Shown here one piece after another: positions 16,692 to 26,400 of a DNA stretch of 34,400 bases. The notes under the pieces were generated by a model that was not told where the DNA came from, ran no database searches, and saw nothing but the letters and a program-made list of their open reading frames with translations. The position numbers and the translations under genes were made by a program. Origin of the DNA: a virus. How positions within the stretch are numbered: the first letter of the stretch is position 1; the number at the start of each line of letters is the position of its first letter. The stretch spans positions 1 through 34,400 of the IMG/VR virus record IMGVR_UViG_3300046007_005271; one strand, given 5' to 3'.

Positions 16692-16949
16692 ATGGCGGAT
16701 TATCAGAATTTATTCAACATAGTCATCGGGATCCTCGGAATTATTGGGGGATGGTGGCTGAACGCAATTTGGACGGCCATCAAAGATCTCCAAATCATGG
16801 ATAGAGAATTGGCTGAAAAAGTCGGAGCCATTGAGGTTCTTGTCGCCGGCAGATATGTCACCAGAGAAGAATTTAATAGCACATTGAGCCAAGTCTTTGG
16901 GAAGCTAGACAGGATCATTGACGCCGTAAATCAAAAGGCAGACAAATGA
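16692..16949 (+). CDS. Small membrane protein, candidate holin
   Basis: 85 residues from ATG 16692 (MADYQNLFN), chosen because relatives I know begin there; in-frame upstream starts at 16656 (GTG) and 16671 (ATG) are also possible. One hydrophobic segment runs from about residue 7 to 27 (IVIGILGIIGGWWLNAIW), followed by a charged helical cytoplasmic or periplasmic tail with a GRYVTREEF turn and a coiled-coil end. It is the first gene of the lysis cassette and overlaps the endolysin start by ATGA. A holin or holin-partner role is inferred from position and topology, since holins share little sequence. Confidence 0.65.
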   Translation: MADYQNLFNIVIGILGIIGGWWLNAIWTAIKDLQIMDRELAEKVGAIEVLVAGRYVTREEFNSTLSQVFGKLDRIIDAVNQKADK

Positions 16950-18010
16950 CCGATTGGGCCCTTATCTTAAAAAAGATAGCTCCAGACGGCAGAAAAAATA
17001 TTATTGATGGGCTTGCGCAAGCAATGCCACAAGTTATTCAGATTGCCAACCTTATAACCCCGCAGCGTCAGGCTCAATTTTTGGCGCAAATCGCGCATGA
17101 AAGCGACGGGTTACGCGCGACAACAGAATACGCAAGCGGCAAAGAATATAATGGCCGTGTTGATCTTGGTAATCGTCCCGGCACAAATGATGGCGTGACA
17201 TATAAGGGGCGCGGCTTAATTCAGCTTACAGGTCGATCTAATTATGGTCTTATGAGCAAAAAGTTGGGCGTCGACCTTATAAATAATCCCAATCTTGCAG
17301 CGAAATTTCCTTATGCGGCTCTTACTGCGGCTTATTTTTGGAAGGATCGCAATCTCAACCCACTTGCTGATATCGGCGATATTGACGCAATAACCCGCCG
17401 CATTAATGGCGGATACAATGGCCTAAAAGAGCGCAAAATGTATCTTGCTCGCGCCAAAAATGAATTAAGCGATATAAAAATAGCGCAGCGCCGACTTAAG
17501 GATTTGAGCTATCCGCCGGGTGGCATTGATGGGGATATGGGGCCCTTAACTAGATCGGCATTGCGGGACTTCCAAGAAGCTAATAATTTGCCTGTGACTG
17601 GAGAACTTACACCTGAAACTAAAGCCGTTCTGTTTTCCGATTCCGCTTTGCCGAGACCTGTAGAGATTGGTCGGGCCGTTTTAACTGTCGCAGACCTTCG
17701 AGAGAAAGGGTCAAAGACCATCGAAGCTGCGGATGAAGTAAAAAATTCTTCAATTGGAGCTGGATTGGCGACTGCGGCAGGCGTTACAACATCAGCTGGA
17801 ACGATTGCTTCTAATATTACCCAAATCAGTGATAGCGCCAAAAAGGGGGAGCCATTTTTGCAAATGGCTCGAGAATATTGGCCTGTTTTTGTGATTATCG
17901 CATCTTTGGTAGCAATCACTTACTTCACTTGGCGGGCCTATAAGAGCGCCAAAAAGGTTGAAGAAGAGCGCGTCCGGGTGGCGCGAACAGGCGAAAATGT
18001 GAGGATATAA
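16946..18010 (+). CDS. Endolysin: GH19 muramidase-like domain, peptidoglycan-binding domain, C-terminal membrane segment
   Basis: 354 residues. Residues about 1-175 are a GH19/lysozyme-like domain: QAQFLAQIAHESDGLRATTEY (around 42-62) holds the likely catalytic Glu52 and Glu61, followed by YKGRGLIQLTGRSNY (86-100) and the helical end. Residues about 178-232 form a peptidoglycan-binding type 1 domain (GGIDGDMGPLTRSALRDFQ). A Ser/Ala-rich linker follows, then one hydrophobic segment at about 312-329 (WPVFVIIASLVAITYFTW) and a basic tail. Cleavage of peptidoglycan at lysis is expected. The C-terminal membrane segment is unlike most soluble endolysins. The gene overlaps both neighbours (ATGA, TAATG). 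Confidence 0.88.
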   Translation: MTDWALILKKIAPDGRKNIIDGLAQAMPQVIQIANLITPQRQAQFLAQIAHESDGLRATTEYASGKEYNGRVDLGNRPGTNDGVTYKGRGLIQLTGRSNYGLMSKKLGVDLINNPNLAAKFPYAALTAAYFWKDRNLNPLADIGDIDAITRRINGGYNGLKERKMYLARAKNELSDIKIAQRRLKDLSYPPGGIDGDMGPLTRSALRDFQEANNLPVTGELTPETKAVLFSDSALPRPVEIGRAVLTVADLREKGSKTIEAADEVKNSSIGAGLATAAGVTTSAGTIASNITQISDSAKKGEPFLQMAREYWPVFVIIASLVAITYFTWRAYKSAKKVEEERVRVARTGENVRI

Positions 18011-18441
18011 TGCCTCTATGGGGTCATCTTATTGGCAGTTTTCTATGGTCTGTTTTGACATCCAGAATAGGTCAGATTGCTATGGCTTTTTGCGCTGCTT
18101 GGATCTGGGCCGGATGGCGTTCTGACGACTATTGGAGGGCCAAGATCGCCGTGGATGACGCCGCTAGGGAAATAGCCTATCAGAAAGAAATCGTCCGCCA
18201 AGAAGAGGCAGCTATGAAAATTGCTGCTGAAGCGACTGCTAGAGCTGAAGAGGATGCTAAGGCGCAGGACAAAATGCGGCAAATAATTGAGGAATTTAAC
18301 AATAGGGAGCCGATTTATGTCGAGAAAAAAGTTCCGGTTAATTCCGGTTATAATTGCCATATCGATGCCGGTTTTTCTAGTGTCGTGCGCGAGCTCGACA
18401 CACAGGTTAGAGCGGGCAAGGCTCCCCGACGCCCCCGATAA
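18010..18441 (+). CDS. Inner-membrane spanin (Rz-like)
   Basis: 143 residues. An N-terminal hydrophobic segment (about 15-35, SRIGQIAMAFCAAWIWAGW) is followed by a long charged coiled coil (about 40-100, Ala/Glu/Lys/Arg-rich) and a short C-terminal part. This topology, and a lipoprotein gene lying inside it in another frame, is that of an i-spanin. With the o-spanin it would fuse inner and outer membranes after the endolysin acts. It starts within the endolysin stop (TAATG). Confidence 0.8.
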   Translation: MPLWGHLIGSFLWSVLTSRIGQIAMAFCAAWIWAGWRSDDYWRAKIAVDDAAREIAYQKEIVRQEEAAMKIAAEATARAEEDAKAQDKMRQIIEEFNNREPIYVEKKVPVNSGYNCHIDAGFSSVVRELDTQVRAGKAPRRPR

Positions 18442-18619
18442 TTTTGGGAAAATGGTCCCCCTCCCATCACCCATAAAAGGCAAAAGCATCAAAACATTCG
18501 CCTTGGAGAATAGGGCAGCGGCTATAACGGCCAACCGGAGGCTTCAGGACGACGCCAGTTTCTATGAGCGGGTTCAGCAAGAATTTGGCGTGGAAAGACT
18601 TTTTGGGGTTACACAATAG
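18317..18619 (+). CDS. Outer-membrane lipoprotein spanin (Rz1-like), overlapping the i-spanin gene
   Basis: 100 residues from ATG 18317, preceded by GGGAG at seven bases. A basic N-terminus (MSRKKFRL) and hydrophobic segment lead to the lipobox LVSC, so Cys24 would be lipidated. The mature part is Pro-containing and then helical. Bases 18317-18441 are shared with the i-spanin in a different frame, an arrangement typical of embedded or overlapped Rz/Rz1 pairs. The mature protein is about 77 residues, somewhat longer than lambda Rz1. Confidence 0.82.
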   Translation: MSRKKFRLIPVIIAISMPVFLVSCASSTHRLERARLPDAPDNFGKMVPLPSPIKGKSIKTFALENRAAAITANRRLQDDASFYERVQQEFGVERLFGVTQ

Positions 18620-18666
18620 CGAATCTGCCCTGAAAGTGGTAAGGTAGCTGGCGCATGAGGTAAAAT

Positions 18667-19443
18667 ATGACTACTGGCCTTAGTTATGATGGGACCGTAA
18701 GCGGGACCACCAGCTACATTACCCAAATCGCCACTATGGCCGTCGTCGATCCTTCGGATTCGGCTTTTTTAGCCATTTTGCCGCAAGCGATAACTTATGC
18801 AGAAAATAGAATTTATCGTGATGTTGATTTCCTTTTTACTTCAACGTCTAATTCTAGTTTTTCTGTTTCTTCTGGGACAAGGAGCATTTCTGTCCCAAGC
18901 GGCACAAACTTTGCAGGTTCATTTTTTGGCGGCGGCGTTCTTGTCGTTGCTGAACAGATTAATCTTATCACTCCGGCTGGTGAAACTGATCCCGATGTCG
19001 GCGATCGAGTCGCTTTATTGCCGACAACCAAAGAATTTTTAGATGCAGTTTATGGTTCTTCGGCTGTAGCAAACAGGGGTCAGCCAAAATATTTTTGTCC
19101 GTTTGATGATTATACATTTCTTGTTGGTCCATATGCTGACAGCACATATCAAGTAGAGATTATCGGAACATTTAGGCCTGTCAGTATGTCGTCATCTAAT
19201 AAATCAACATTTATTAGTTTATATTTGCCTGATTTATTTATTATGGCAAGCATGATTTATATTGCGGCTTATCAGCGTAATTTTTCTAGTGCAGCTGGCA
19301 ATGATCCTCAAATGCCTGTTACGTATGAATCTCAGTATCAAGCTCTTCTTAAGAGCGCGATGGAAGAAGAAAGCCGCAAAAAATTCGAGGCAGCGGCGTG
19401 GTCCTCTCAAGGGACTGCAAAATTTGCGACGCCGACGAGGTAA
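18667..19443 (+). CDS. Adaptor-like virion protein of the short tail
   Basis: 258 residues. Pattern: TSYITQIATMAVVDPSD, FLAILPQAITYAENRIYRD, VALLPTTKEFLDAVYG, PKYFCPFDDYTFLVGPY, then TFISLYLPDLFIMASMIYIA and YESQYQALLKSAMEEESRKKF. I know this as a very conserved protein of environmental podovirus genomes, next to the gp10-like hub. Helical ends with a beta middle resemble gp4/gp11-type adaptors. I assign it to the head-to-tail interface with moderate certainty. The ATG follows GAGGT and the next gene begins seven bases after its stop. Confidence 0.7.
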   Translation: MTTGLSYDGTVSGTTSYITQIATMAVVDPSDSAFLAILPQAITYAENRIYRDVDFLFTSTSNSSFSVSSGTRSISVPSGTNFAGSFFGGGVLVVAEQINLITPAGETDPDVGDRVALLPTTKEFLDAVYGSSAVANRGQPKYFCPFDDYTFLVGPYADSTYQVEIIGTFRPVSMSSSNKSTFISLYLPDLFIMASMIYIAAYQRNFSSAAGNDPQMPVTYESQYQALLKSAMEEESRKKFEAAAWSSQGTAKFATPTR

Positions 19444-19449
19444 TGTCGA

Positions 19450-21969
19450 ATGCCGCACACAACACTTAAACTTCACCCGGGCGTTGATCAGAATAGAACG
19501 CTTGCTCTTAACGAAGCGGCTATTTCGACGACTCAACTTGTCAGATTTGTTCCTGACAAACAGGGTCTTGGGCTCGTTCAAAAACTTGGCGGATGGCAAA
19601 AATTTCCAAATTCCACTGCATCTAATTCCGGGCCGACAACCCGTGCACTTTGGGCATGGCAAGACACAAATGCAGTTTCTCACTTAGCGGTTGGAAATCA
19701 ATCGACTTTATCTTACGCGGGGACGGCTACGGTTTCTGGCTCAAGCGTTACGTTGCCAGCAAGTTTTACCGGAGGATCTCCTGCTTCATCTGTAAATAAT
19801 TTTTATGTTGGATGGTTTATAACAATTGGATCAACATCTTATAAGATTACTGCTTATAATGGGTCAACCCGGGTCGCTACTGTAAATGTAGCTCCTCCGG
19901 CTGGGTCGCAATCATTCACTCTTGTTAACCCTACATTGATTGTTATTACAAACGGGCAGAAAAGTTCAATTTCTCCACAAGGCAGGACGTCAAGCGTCGC
20001 TCCCCAATTTAGCACTACAGTTGGCTCAGATGTTGTTCAAATATATGATGCCAATTCAAATATAACTGATTACGATTATGTTTTCATTGAAACTCAAATT
20101 AGTGTAGGTGGATTGTTTCTTTTTGGTCTTTATAGATGCTCATTTGTTGATCCAGACAGATACACCATACAGGCTACAAATTTAGATGGAACTCCTCAGT
20201 ATGCAACGGCTAACGTCGTAAATGGCGGAGTTACTCCCAAATTTACATTTTCTCCAGGTCAGCAATATTCTGATGTTTATATCCCAAACAATCCATATGT
20301 TGTTGGAGATGTTTTCCCTGTTCTTGTGCCGACAACAATCGGAGATACAACTCTTTATGGTAATTATACAGTATCGGAGACTAATCCCCCTGCCGTAGAT
20401 ACATTCCGAATATTTTTACCCAATGGCGCAAATAGCGTCGCAACAACTTCAACATCCGGAACCGGCGCTACGGCCATAATTGGTTTTTCTGCGACTTACA
20501 AATTTTTAGCTGGAAATACGGTTATAGCAGCAAACATAGACCCCGCTGGATATAATGGTGTTTACGCAATAACGGCCGCGACTTCTAATACAGTTGCTTA
20601 TTTAAATGCGACCACTGGATCAATGGTTTCTGCTGGTATTTTGTTTGCTGTTGATGGATATTTAAATGATGGCAATGCTTATTTTCAATATTACATTACT
20701 CCTGGCCCGCCGACATTTGGTGTTGGATATGGCCTTGGAGGTTACGGTGCCGGCGGATATGGCATAGGCGGCTCTTCGCCTATAACGCCTGGTGGCACTC
20801 CAATAACTGCAACAGATTGGACACTTGATAATTGGGGGAGCATATTGATCGCTTGCCCTGTCGGCGGCGCAATTTATTCATGGTCCACAGATACCGTAAA
20901 TGGCGCAGCCACAATCATTAACAATTCTCCAATTGCTAATGACGGTATATTTGTTGCAATGCCTCAACGTCAAATCGTTGCGTGGGGATCAACATTTACA
21001 GGAATTCTTGACCCCCTTCTTATACGTTGGTGCGATGTAAATAATTATGAGGAGTGGACGGCTTCTCTTACAAATCAGGCTGGATCTTATCGTCTTCCAA
21101 AAGGATCTAAGGTTGTAGGATGTATCCAGGGCCCTCAACAGGGTTTAGTTTGGACGGATTTGGGCATATGGGCCATGCAGTATGTCGGTCCTCCGTATGT
21201 GTATCAATTCAACGAAATTGGCACAGGATGTGGGTTAATATCTCGCAAAGCCGCCGCGTCGATGAACGGAACCGTATATTGGATGAGTCAGAGCCAATTT
21301 TACCGCCTTGGCGGAAGTGGGGTAGAGCCAATCCGGTGTCCTGTGTGGGACGTTATATTCCAGGACTTGGATACAACTAACTTAAATAAGATAAGAATTG
21401 CTCCAAATTCTGCTTTTGGGGAAATTACTTGGTATTATCCAACAATGAGCAATGGTGGAGAAGTCAGTCATTATGTAAAATATAATGTCGTTCTTGATCA
21501 GTGGGATTTTGGCGCTCTTGTTAGAACGTCTTGGATAAATCAATCTGTTTTTGGCCCACCTATTGGATCTGACGGAACTTATATTTACCAACATGAGACA
21601 TCTAAGAACGCGGATGGCTCGGCTATGATTTCAAGTTTTCAAACTGGTTATTTCGTATTGTCGGAGGGAGAGTGGAAAGTATTTGTTGATCAAATTTGGC
21701 CCGACATGAAATGGGGATACTATGACGGAACGCAAAATGCGTCGGTTCAAATAACATTTTATGTCGCAGACTATCCTGGCGATGCAGTATCTGCTCCTTC
21801 GGGTGGTATTAGGACATATGGCCCATTTACGATGACGGACGCGACTACATTTATAACTCCAAGATTTCGCGGCAGGCTAATGTCTATTAAAATACAAAGC
21901 AGCGATCTTAATTCATTCTGGAGAATTGGAGCTATGCGTTATCGGTTTCAGCAAGATGGAAAATTTTAA
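19450..21969 (+). CDS. Tail hub/nozzle protein (P22 gp10-like)
   Basis: 839 residues. The N-terminus LKLHPGVDQNRTLALNEAAI with WAWQDTNAVSHLAVG opens a beta-propeller. About residues 100-420 carry inserted beta domains. Residues 424-441 are a Gly/Tyr-rich linker of GYG-x-GG units. From about 450 the conserved part reads DNWGSILIACPVGGAIYSW, then LIRWCDVNNYEEW, LVWTDLGIWAMQYVGPPYVY, GCGLISRKAAASMNGTVYWM and a C-terminal FRGRLMSIKIQSSDL. This matches P22 gp10-like packaged-DNA stabilisation and T7 gp12-like nozzle proteins. It closes the short tail channel and supports a podovirus-type particle. The stop overlaps the next ATG (TAATG). Confidence 0.8.
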   Translation: MPHTTLKLHPGVDQNRTLALNEAAISTTQLVRFVPDKQGLGLVQKLGGWQKFPNSTASNSGPTTRALWAWQDTNAVSHLAVGNQSTLSYAGTATVSGSSVTLPASFTGGSPASSVNNFYVGWFITIGSTSYKITAYNGSTRVATVNVAPPAGSQSFTLVNPTLIVITNGQKSSISPQGRTSSVAPQFSTTVGSDVVQIYDANSNITDYDYVFIETQISVGGLFLFGLYRCSFVDPDRYTIQATNLDGTPQYATANVVNGGVTPKFTFSPGQQYSDVYIPNNPYVVGDVFPVLVPTTIGDTTLYGNYTVSETNPPAVDTFRIFLPNGANSVATTSTSGTGATAIIGFSATYKFLAGNTVIAANIDPAGYNGVYAITAATSNTVAYLNATTGSMVSAGILFAVDGYLNDGNAYFQYYITPGPPTFGVGYGLGGYGAGGYGIGGSSPITPGGTPITATDWTLDNWGSILIACPVGGAIYSWSTDTVNGAATIINNSPIANDGIFVAMPQRQIVAWGSTFTGILDPLLIRWCDVNNYEEWTASLTNQAGSYRLPKGSKVVGCIQGPQQGLVWTDLGIWAMQYVGPPYVYQFNEIGTGCGLISRKAAASMNGTVYWMSQSQFYRLGGSGVEPIRCPVWDVIFQDLDTTNLNKIRIAPNSAFGEITWYYPTMSNGGEVSHYVKYNVVLDQWDFGALVRTSWINQSVFGPPIGSDGTYIYQHETSKNADGSAMISSFQTGYFVLSEGEWKVFVDQIWPDMKWGYYDGTQNASVQITFYVADYPGDAVSAPSGGIRTYGPFTMTDATTFITPRFRGRLMSIKIQSSDLNSFWRIGAMRYRFQQDGKF

Positions 21970-22361
21970 TGGCAACTCTTGATGACATCCTTACTACTCA
22001 AAAAAATGGCGTTATAGCCATAAATAATGTCAATCAGACATTGTCTAATATTGTATCTGGCATCAATAATTATACTAATAAAATTTCATATTTAAACGGA
22101 ACGACAACAACAACTGTCATAACAACGGACACTCTTGTGTTATCCGGTTCTGGTCGTTTGGTTAGTTTTTCAATTATTGTTGGTGGAGCTGATGGGGCTA
22201 TACACGACGCCGCATCTATTATTACTTCTGCCGCATTTAATGTTCTGGCAGTAACTAAAAACACGATTGGTATTTATCAGGTTGGTATGCAATTCACTTA
22301 TGGGCTAGTCGTTAAGCCTGGGGCTGGGCAATCTGTTGCCATAACATACTCTGTTAATTAA
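21969..22361 (+). CDS. Small tail-hub-associated beta protein
   Basis: 130 residues. The N-terminus MATLDDILTTQKNGVIAINN is a helix I recall from a conserved family encoded right after the gp10-like hub. The rest is beta-rich, Ser/Gly/Thr-containing (TDTLVLSGSGRLVSFSIIVGG, GMQFTYGLVVKPGAGQSV). No enzymatic motif is present. It starts within the hub stop (TAATG), so it is made in step with the hub and probably binds it or the tail tip. Confidence 0.7.
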   Translation: MATLDDILTTQKNGVIAINNVNQTLSNIVSGINNYTNKISYLNGTTTTTVITTDTLVLSGSGRLVSFSIIVGGADGAIHDAASIITSAAFNVLAVTKNTIGIYQVGMQFTYGLVVKPGAGQSVAITYSVN

Positions 22362-22369
22362 GGTGAAAC

Positions 22370-22879
22370 ATGCCTCTTAAACATGGAACGTCAAGAGAAA
22401 CAATCTCTGAAAATATTAGAGAAATGATGCGATCTGGCCATGAACAAAGGCAAGCTATCGCCGCGGCTTTAGATCAAGCAAAAAGGTCGCGCGCCAATGG
22501 CGGCGAAATTAATGAAAAAATTCACGTTGGGCCTATTCATAGTAATGTTGCTGGACGAACTGATCATCTCCCAATTAATGTCCCTTCTGGATCATATGTG
22601 ATTCCGGCAGATATTATTTCTGCTATGGGAGAAGGGAATACGATGGCAGGATTTCAAACTGCTAATTCTATATTTGGTCGTCAAGAAAAAAGCTCAGAAG
22701 ATGAGCCTGTTGAGATTATCGCAGCAGGTGGAGAATACGTTGTTTCTCCAGGGAACATTTCTCGAATCGGCGGCGGAAATATAGAAAATGGACATGCAAC
22801 TCTTGATGAGTTTGTAAAAAAATATCGGGCAAAGACAATTCAGACTTTAAAAGAATTGCCGGGGCCTCGAAAAGATTAG
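22370..22879 (+). CDS. Conserved phage protein with VGPIHS...DHLP motif
   Basis: 169 residues. The N-terminus MPLKHGTSRETISENIREMM is a helical basic motif, then RSRANGGEI (the GG motif shared with other genes here). The conserved core reads IHVGPIHSNVAGRTDHLPI, then VPSGSYVIPADIISAMGEGN, then IIAAGGEYVVSPGNI and a final helix ending in KELPGPRKD. I know this pattern from many environmental podovirus genomes, always beside the acetyltransferase and internal-protein genes. Function unknown. It is probably a virion component. Confidence 0.78.
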   Translation: MPLKHGTSRETISENIREMMRSGHEQRQAIAAALDQAKRSRANGGEINEKIHVGPIHSNVAGRTDHLPINVPSGSYVIPADIISAMGEGNTMAGFQTANSIFGRQEKSSEDEPVEIIAAGGEYVVSPGNISRIGGGNIENGHATLDEFVKKYRAKTIQTLKELPGPRKD

Positions 22880-22904
22880 CGGGCAGCGATTAAAGGGGAA
22901 TCGC

Positions 22905-23414
22905 ATGACAGAGGAAGTGAAAGTTCGCGTAGCAACGCCAGACGATGTTCATGGCGTTATGGAACTATTGATGATGGTTTGCAGGGAAAATGGCCTTTTT
23001 GAGCCTGATGTAAATAAGGTTTTGGCTGATATTTGGCCGGCCCTTCATCAGGATCATGGGCTAATTGGCGTTATTGGAGAGCATAAGGACCAGCTTGAGG
23101 GCATGGTTTTGCTAAAAATCGGCTCAATGTGGTATAGTAACGAAGAAATAGTAGAGGAAAGAACCGTTTTTGTGCACCCAAAATTCAGAAAAGCGCGAGG
23201 CGGTAGGGCCAAAAAGTTGTGTGAGTTTTCAAAGAAAGTTGCCGATGAGCTGGGGTTAACTCTGATTATCGGCATCCTTTCGAATCAAAGAACAGAAAGC
23301 AAAACACGTCTTTATAATAGAGTTTTTGGACAGCCGGCGGGAGCTTTTTACCTTTACGGCTCAAAGACAGGCGAATGGAACCACAAACCAGCGGCTGAAA
23401 TACAGCCTGTCTGA
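22905..23414 (+). CDS. GNAT-family N-acetyltransferase
   Basis: 169 residues. The GNAT fold is visible: VKVRVATPDDVHGVMELL (strand 1, helix 1), GLIGVIGEH and GMVLLKIGS (strands 2-4), VFVHPKFRKARGGRAKKLCEF (88-108) with the acetyl-CoA-binding Rx-x-GG-R-A turn, then LTLIIGILSNQRTESKTRLYNRV and FYLYG. It would move an acetyl group from acetyl-CoA to an amine. The substrate is unknown. Its place between two virion genes and just before the large internal protein suggests a target among virion proteins, but a host target is equally possible. Similar genes at this site occur in other environmental phages. Confidence 0.83.
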   Translation: MTEEVKVRVATPDDVHGVMELLMMVCRENGLFEPDVNKVLADIWPALHQDHGLIGVIGEHKDQLEGMVLLKIGSMWYSNEEIVEERTVFVHPKFRKARGGRAKKLCEFSKKVADELGLTLIIGILSNQRTESKTRLYNRVFGQPAGAFYLYGSKTGEWNHKPAAEIQPV

Positions 23415-23428
23415 CCGGAGAAATTAGA

Positions 23429-26400
23429 ATGTGCGGGAAAGGCCTTTCTCAAACAACCCAGCAGACAGCGATGCCATCCCTGGCAGGGATGATGGCGTAT
23501 AATCAGGCTATGAGCCGCGTTGGAGCTGCGACTTCCAAGCCTTTCCAGCGATATAGCGAAGATCCAACAGCGTATGTGGCAAGCTTAACCCCAGTCCAGC
23601 AGCAGGCCATTTCTAATGTGGCTGCTATGCAGGGCATGACTCAGCCTTACTATCAAACGGCCGGCGGTCTTATGGGGGCGGCGGCTGGGTTGACAGGCGC
23701 TGGCGCTGGCGGGGTTGGTAGATTAACCGGCGCTCAAATAGCAGAATATATGAGCCCGTATATGTCTCAGGTTGTTGATCCTGTGCGGGCTGCTATCCAG
23801 CAACAATCTGGCCAGCAATTGGCCCGCCAGCAGGCGGAAGCGATAAGAGGTGGGGCTTTCGGCGGGGAGAGAGCTGGACTTCAAAGATCGCAGCTTCTTG
23901 GTCAGCAAGCTTTAGGCCTTGGTCAAGCTTTAAGCCCTCTTTATCAGACCGGGTATGGTCAGGCTCTTCAAACAGCATTGGGTCAGCAAAACGTTGAAGC
24001 TGCTAATCTCCAGCGTCTCCTTGGCGCTGGGGCGCAAATGGGTCAACTTGGAACCTCTACGGGAGCACTTGGAACGGCTGCCCAGCAGGCCGCCCTTCAG
24101 CAAGCTCAGGCTCAACTTCAGGCCGCGACTCTCCAACAACAGACAGAGACAGCTCAAAAACAGGCTATGTATGGAGAGTTTCAGAAAGAGCGCATGTACC
24201 CGCTTCAGGTGGCGCAGCTTTATGCCCAGACGGCAGGTGCGCTTGGCCCTCTGATGGGTTCGACGTCAATGGGCTATCAGCAATTGCCATTTTTCGGCGC
24301 TGTGGCCACAGGCGGCGCTATTAAGGGTTATGAAGAAGGTCTCGGAGCGGCTCGCATGGGCGGCGCTGTTCGCGAAGGAGGCGATTTCGCCCGCGGTGGA
24401 TATGCTGATGGCGGATCGCCAGATTTCGCCTATCTGGTTGAGTCGCATCGCGCTGGCATCATGCCGAAAGTGGAAGACGTCGCTTTCCCAACTGGCGAGT
24501 TCCGCACAAGTGAAGCCCCGAAGATGGGCGCTATGCCGGAACGGCAGGCTGGTCTTATTGGTTCCGCTGTGAAGTATGCTATCAGCGACCCGGAATCAGC
24601 CATGAAAAAAGCCAAGGGCCTTTATACAGGCTATGGCGAAGTAAAAGATTGGCTGGAGAAGTCAGGCTATCTTCCGGGCAAAGCCGAGGGCGGCGATGTC
24701 GAAGATGACGCCATGAACAAGCTTCTGAGCGCGCCTATCCAGACGTCGAAGCCGATGCAGGCCCCGCAGCCACAGCAGAAAGAGGGCAGCGGTCTCCTTG
24801 GCTCGCTGGCTAAGATGGGCGCGAGCGCCGCTGCTAATTACTTCCTGCCGGGCTCTGGCGCGGTCGTCTCTGGCGGCCTGAGCGCGCTTGGCTTGGCTGA
24901 TGGTGGTAGAGCCGGATACGCGGACCGTGGCGCAGTAAAAGAAGATGAAGACATTTTCGAGCGCGGCATTATTCCGGCTGAATCAGCCGGTCGTCAGCTG
25001 ACAAGAGAAGGTCATCCGTTACTGTCCCCAAAAGGGGCTACTGGCATTGCCCAGATTATGCCCGGAACGGCTCCTGAAGCGGCAAAGCTCGCTGGCCTGC
25101 CGATGGACATGGAGCGTCTGAAATATGACGAAGGCTATAACCGGGCTTTAGGCCGCGCTTATTTTGGCGAGCAGCTTCGTCAATTTGGAACGCCGGAATT
25201 AGCCGCTGCGGCTTATAACGCTGGCCCCGGTCGAGTTCGTCAGGCTCTTGCGCGTGCAGAGCGAGAAGGTGGCGATGTTATGAGCTACCTGCCGGCGGAA
25301 ACGCGGGCATATGTTCCGACGGTTATGGGCAAGGCTGGTCTTGGAGGCGGCAATATAGATCGCTCTCTTGCCGGTATTCCGAAAGGCGACCCGCGCCGTG
25401 AGATCACGGCCAGCGCAGCGCAGCCGACAGTTGGTGGCATTGTTCCTGTGAAGCAGGAAGGCGCGGAGCCGACAGACTGGCGTCAGGTTGTGCTTCCTGT
25501 TCTGTCTGGTCTTGGCGCGATGGCCGGATCCCGCAGCAAATATCTTGGCTCGGCGCTCCTTGAGGGGCTTGGCGCTGGCGCGAAATCCTACATGGACGTC
25601 GGCCGCCAGATCGAAGAGCAGAAGAAGCTCGGCGAAGAAGTTGGGACGCAGCGCGAGACGACCGGCCTTGTTCGCGAAGAAGCCGGCAAGACCGCGGCAG
25701 GAACACTTCGCGAAGTTCTCGAGTCTGGCAAACTTGGCATCCAGCAGTTCGGTCCTGCCGATGCTCCGTTCTACATTGTCACGCTTGAAGACGGCACGAG
25801 AATGCCGCTTGAGCAGTGGATGGAAAAGGGCGGCAATCTTATTGGCGGGTCCGTCGCTGCCGACGTCGCCCGTCGCCTTTCAGCAGGCAAGACAGGCGCG
25901 ACTTATCAGCAGCCCTCGCCCCCTGCCGCCGCGGCGGTCGAAACGGCAAAAGATATTTCTGCCGTCCCTGAAGGCAAAACTATCCCGACGAAGGAAGCCG
26001 AAGGCGTCCCTGCGCCGAAGACCGTTGCGCCTAAGCAGCCTCCACTGACGAAGCCTATGGAAGCCCCGACGATGACGCCGGGTGTTGTCTACGACGATGA
26101 ATCTCGCAAGCAGGCGCAGGAAAACAAAAAGATCAAATTCTCGTCGGACCCATCTCTTGTCAGGACGGCCGAAGAAGCCAGAAAGATATATGGCCCGAAA
26201 ACGATCTCCGGCGCTCAAACAGCTAGAGAAAATACGCCATATCTGAATGAGCTTTCTGAGACCCTGTCAAAAGCCTATAAGGGTAAAGGTCTTGCGACGC
26301 CCGGCTACGGCGCAGCTGTTCGCTCTCAGGCGATCAAGGCGGCAGATACAATCTATCGCGCGCTTGGAGGCGAAGGTAGCTTGAGCAATCTACCGGAAGC

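Noticed and set aside
25404-26218. Several open frames of 100-190 codons overlapping the ejection protein
   Set aside because: They lie wholly inside the 1145-residue gene, which has clear transglycosylase motifs and codon use typical of the phage.
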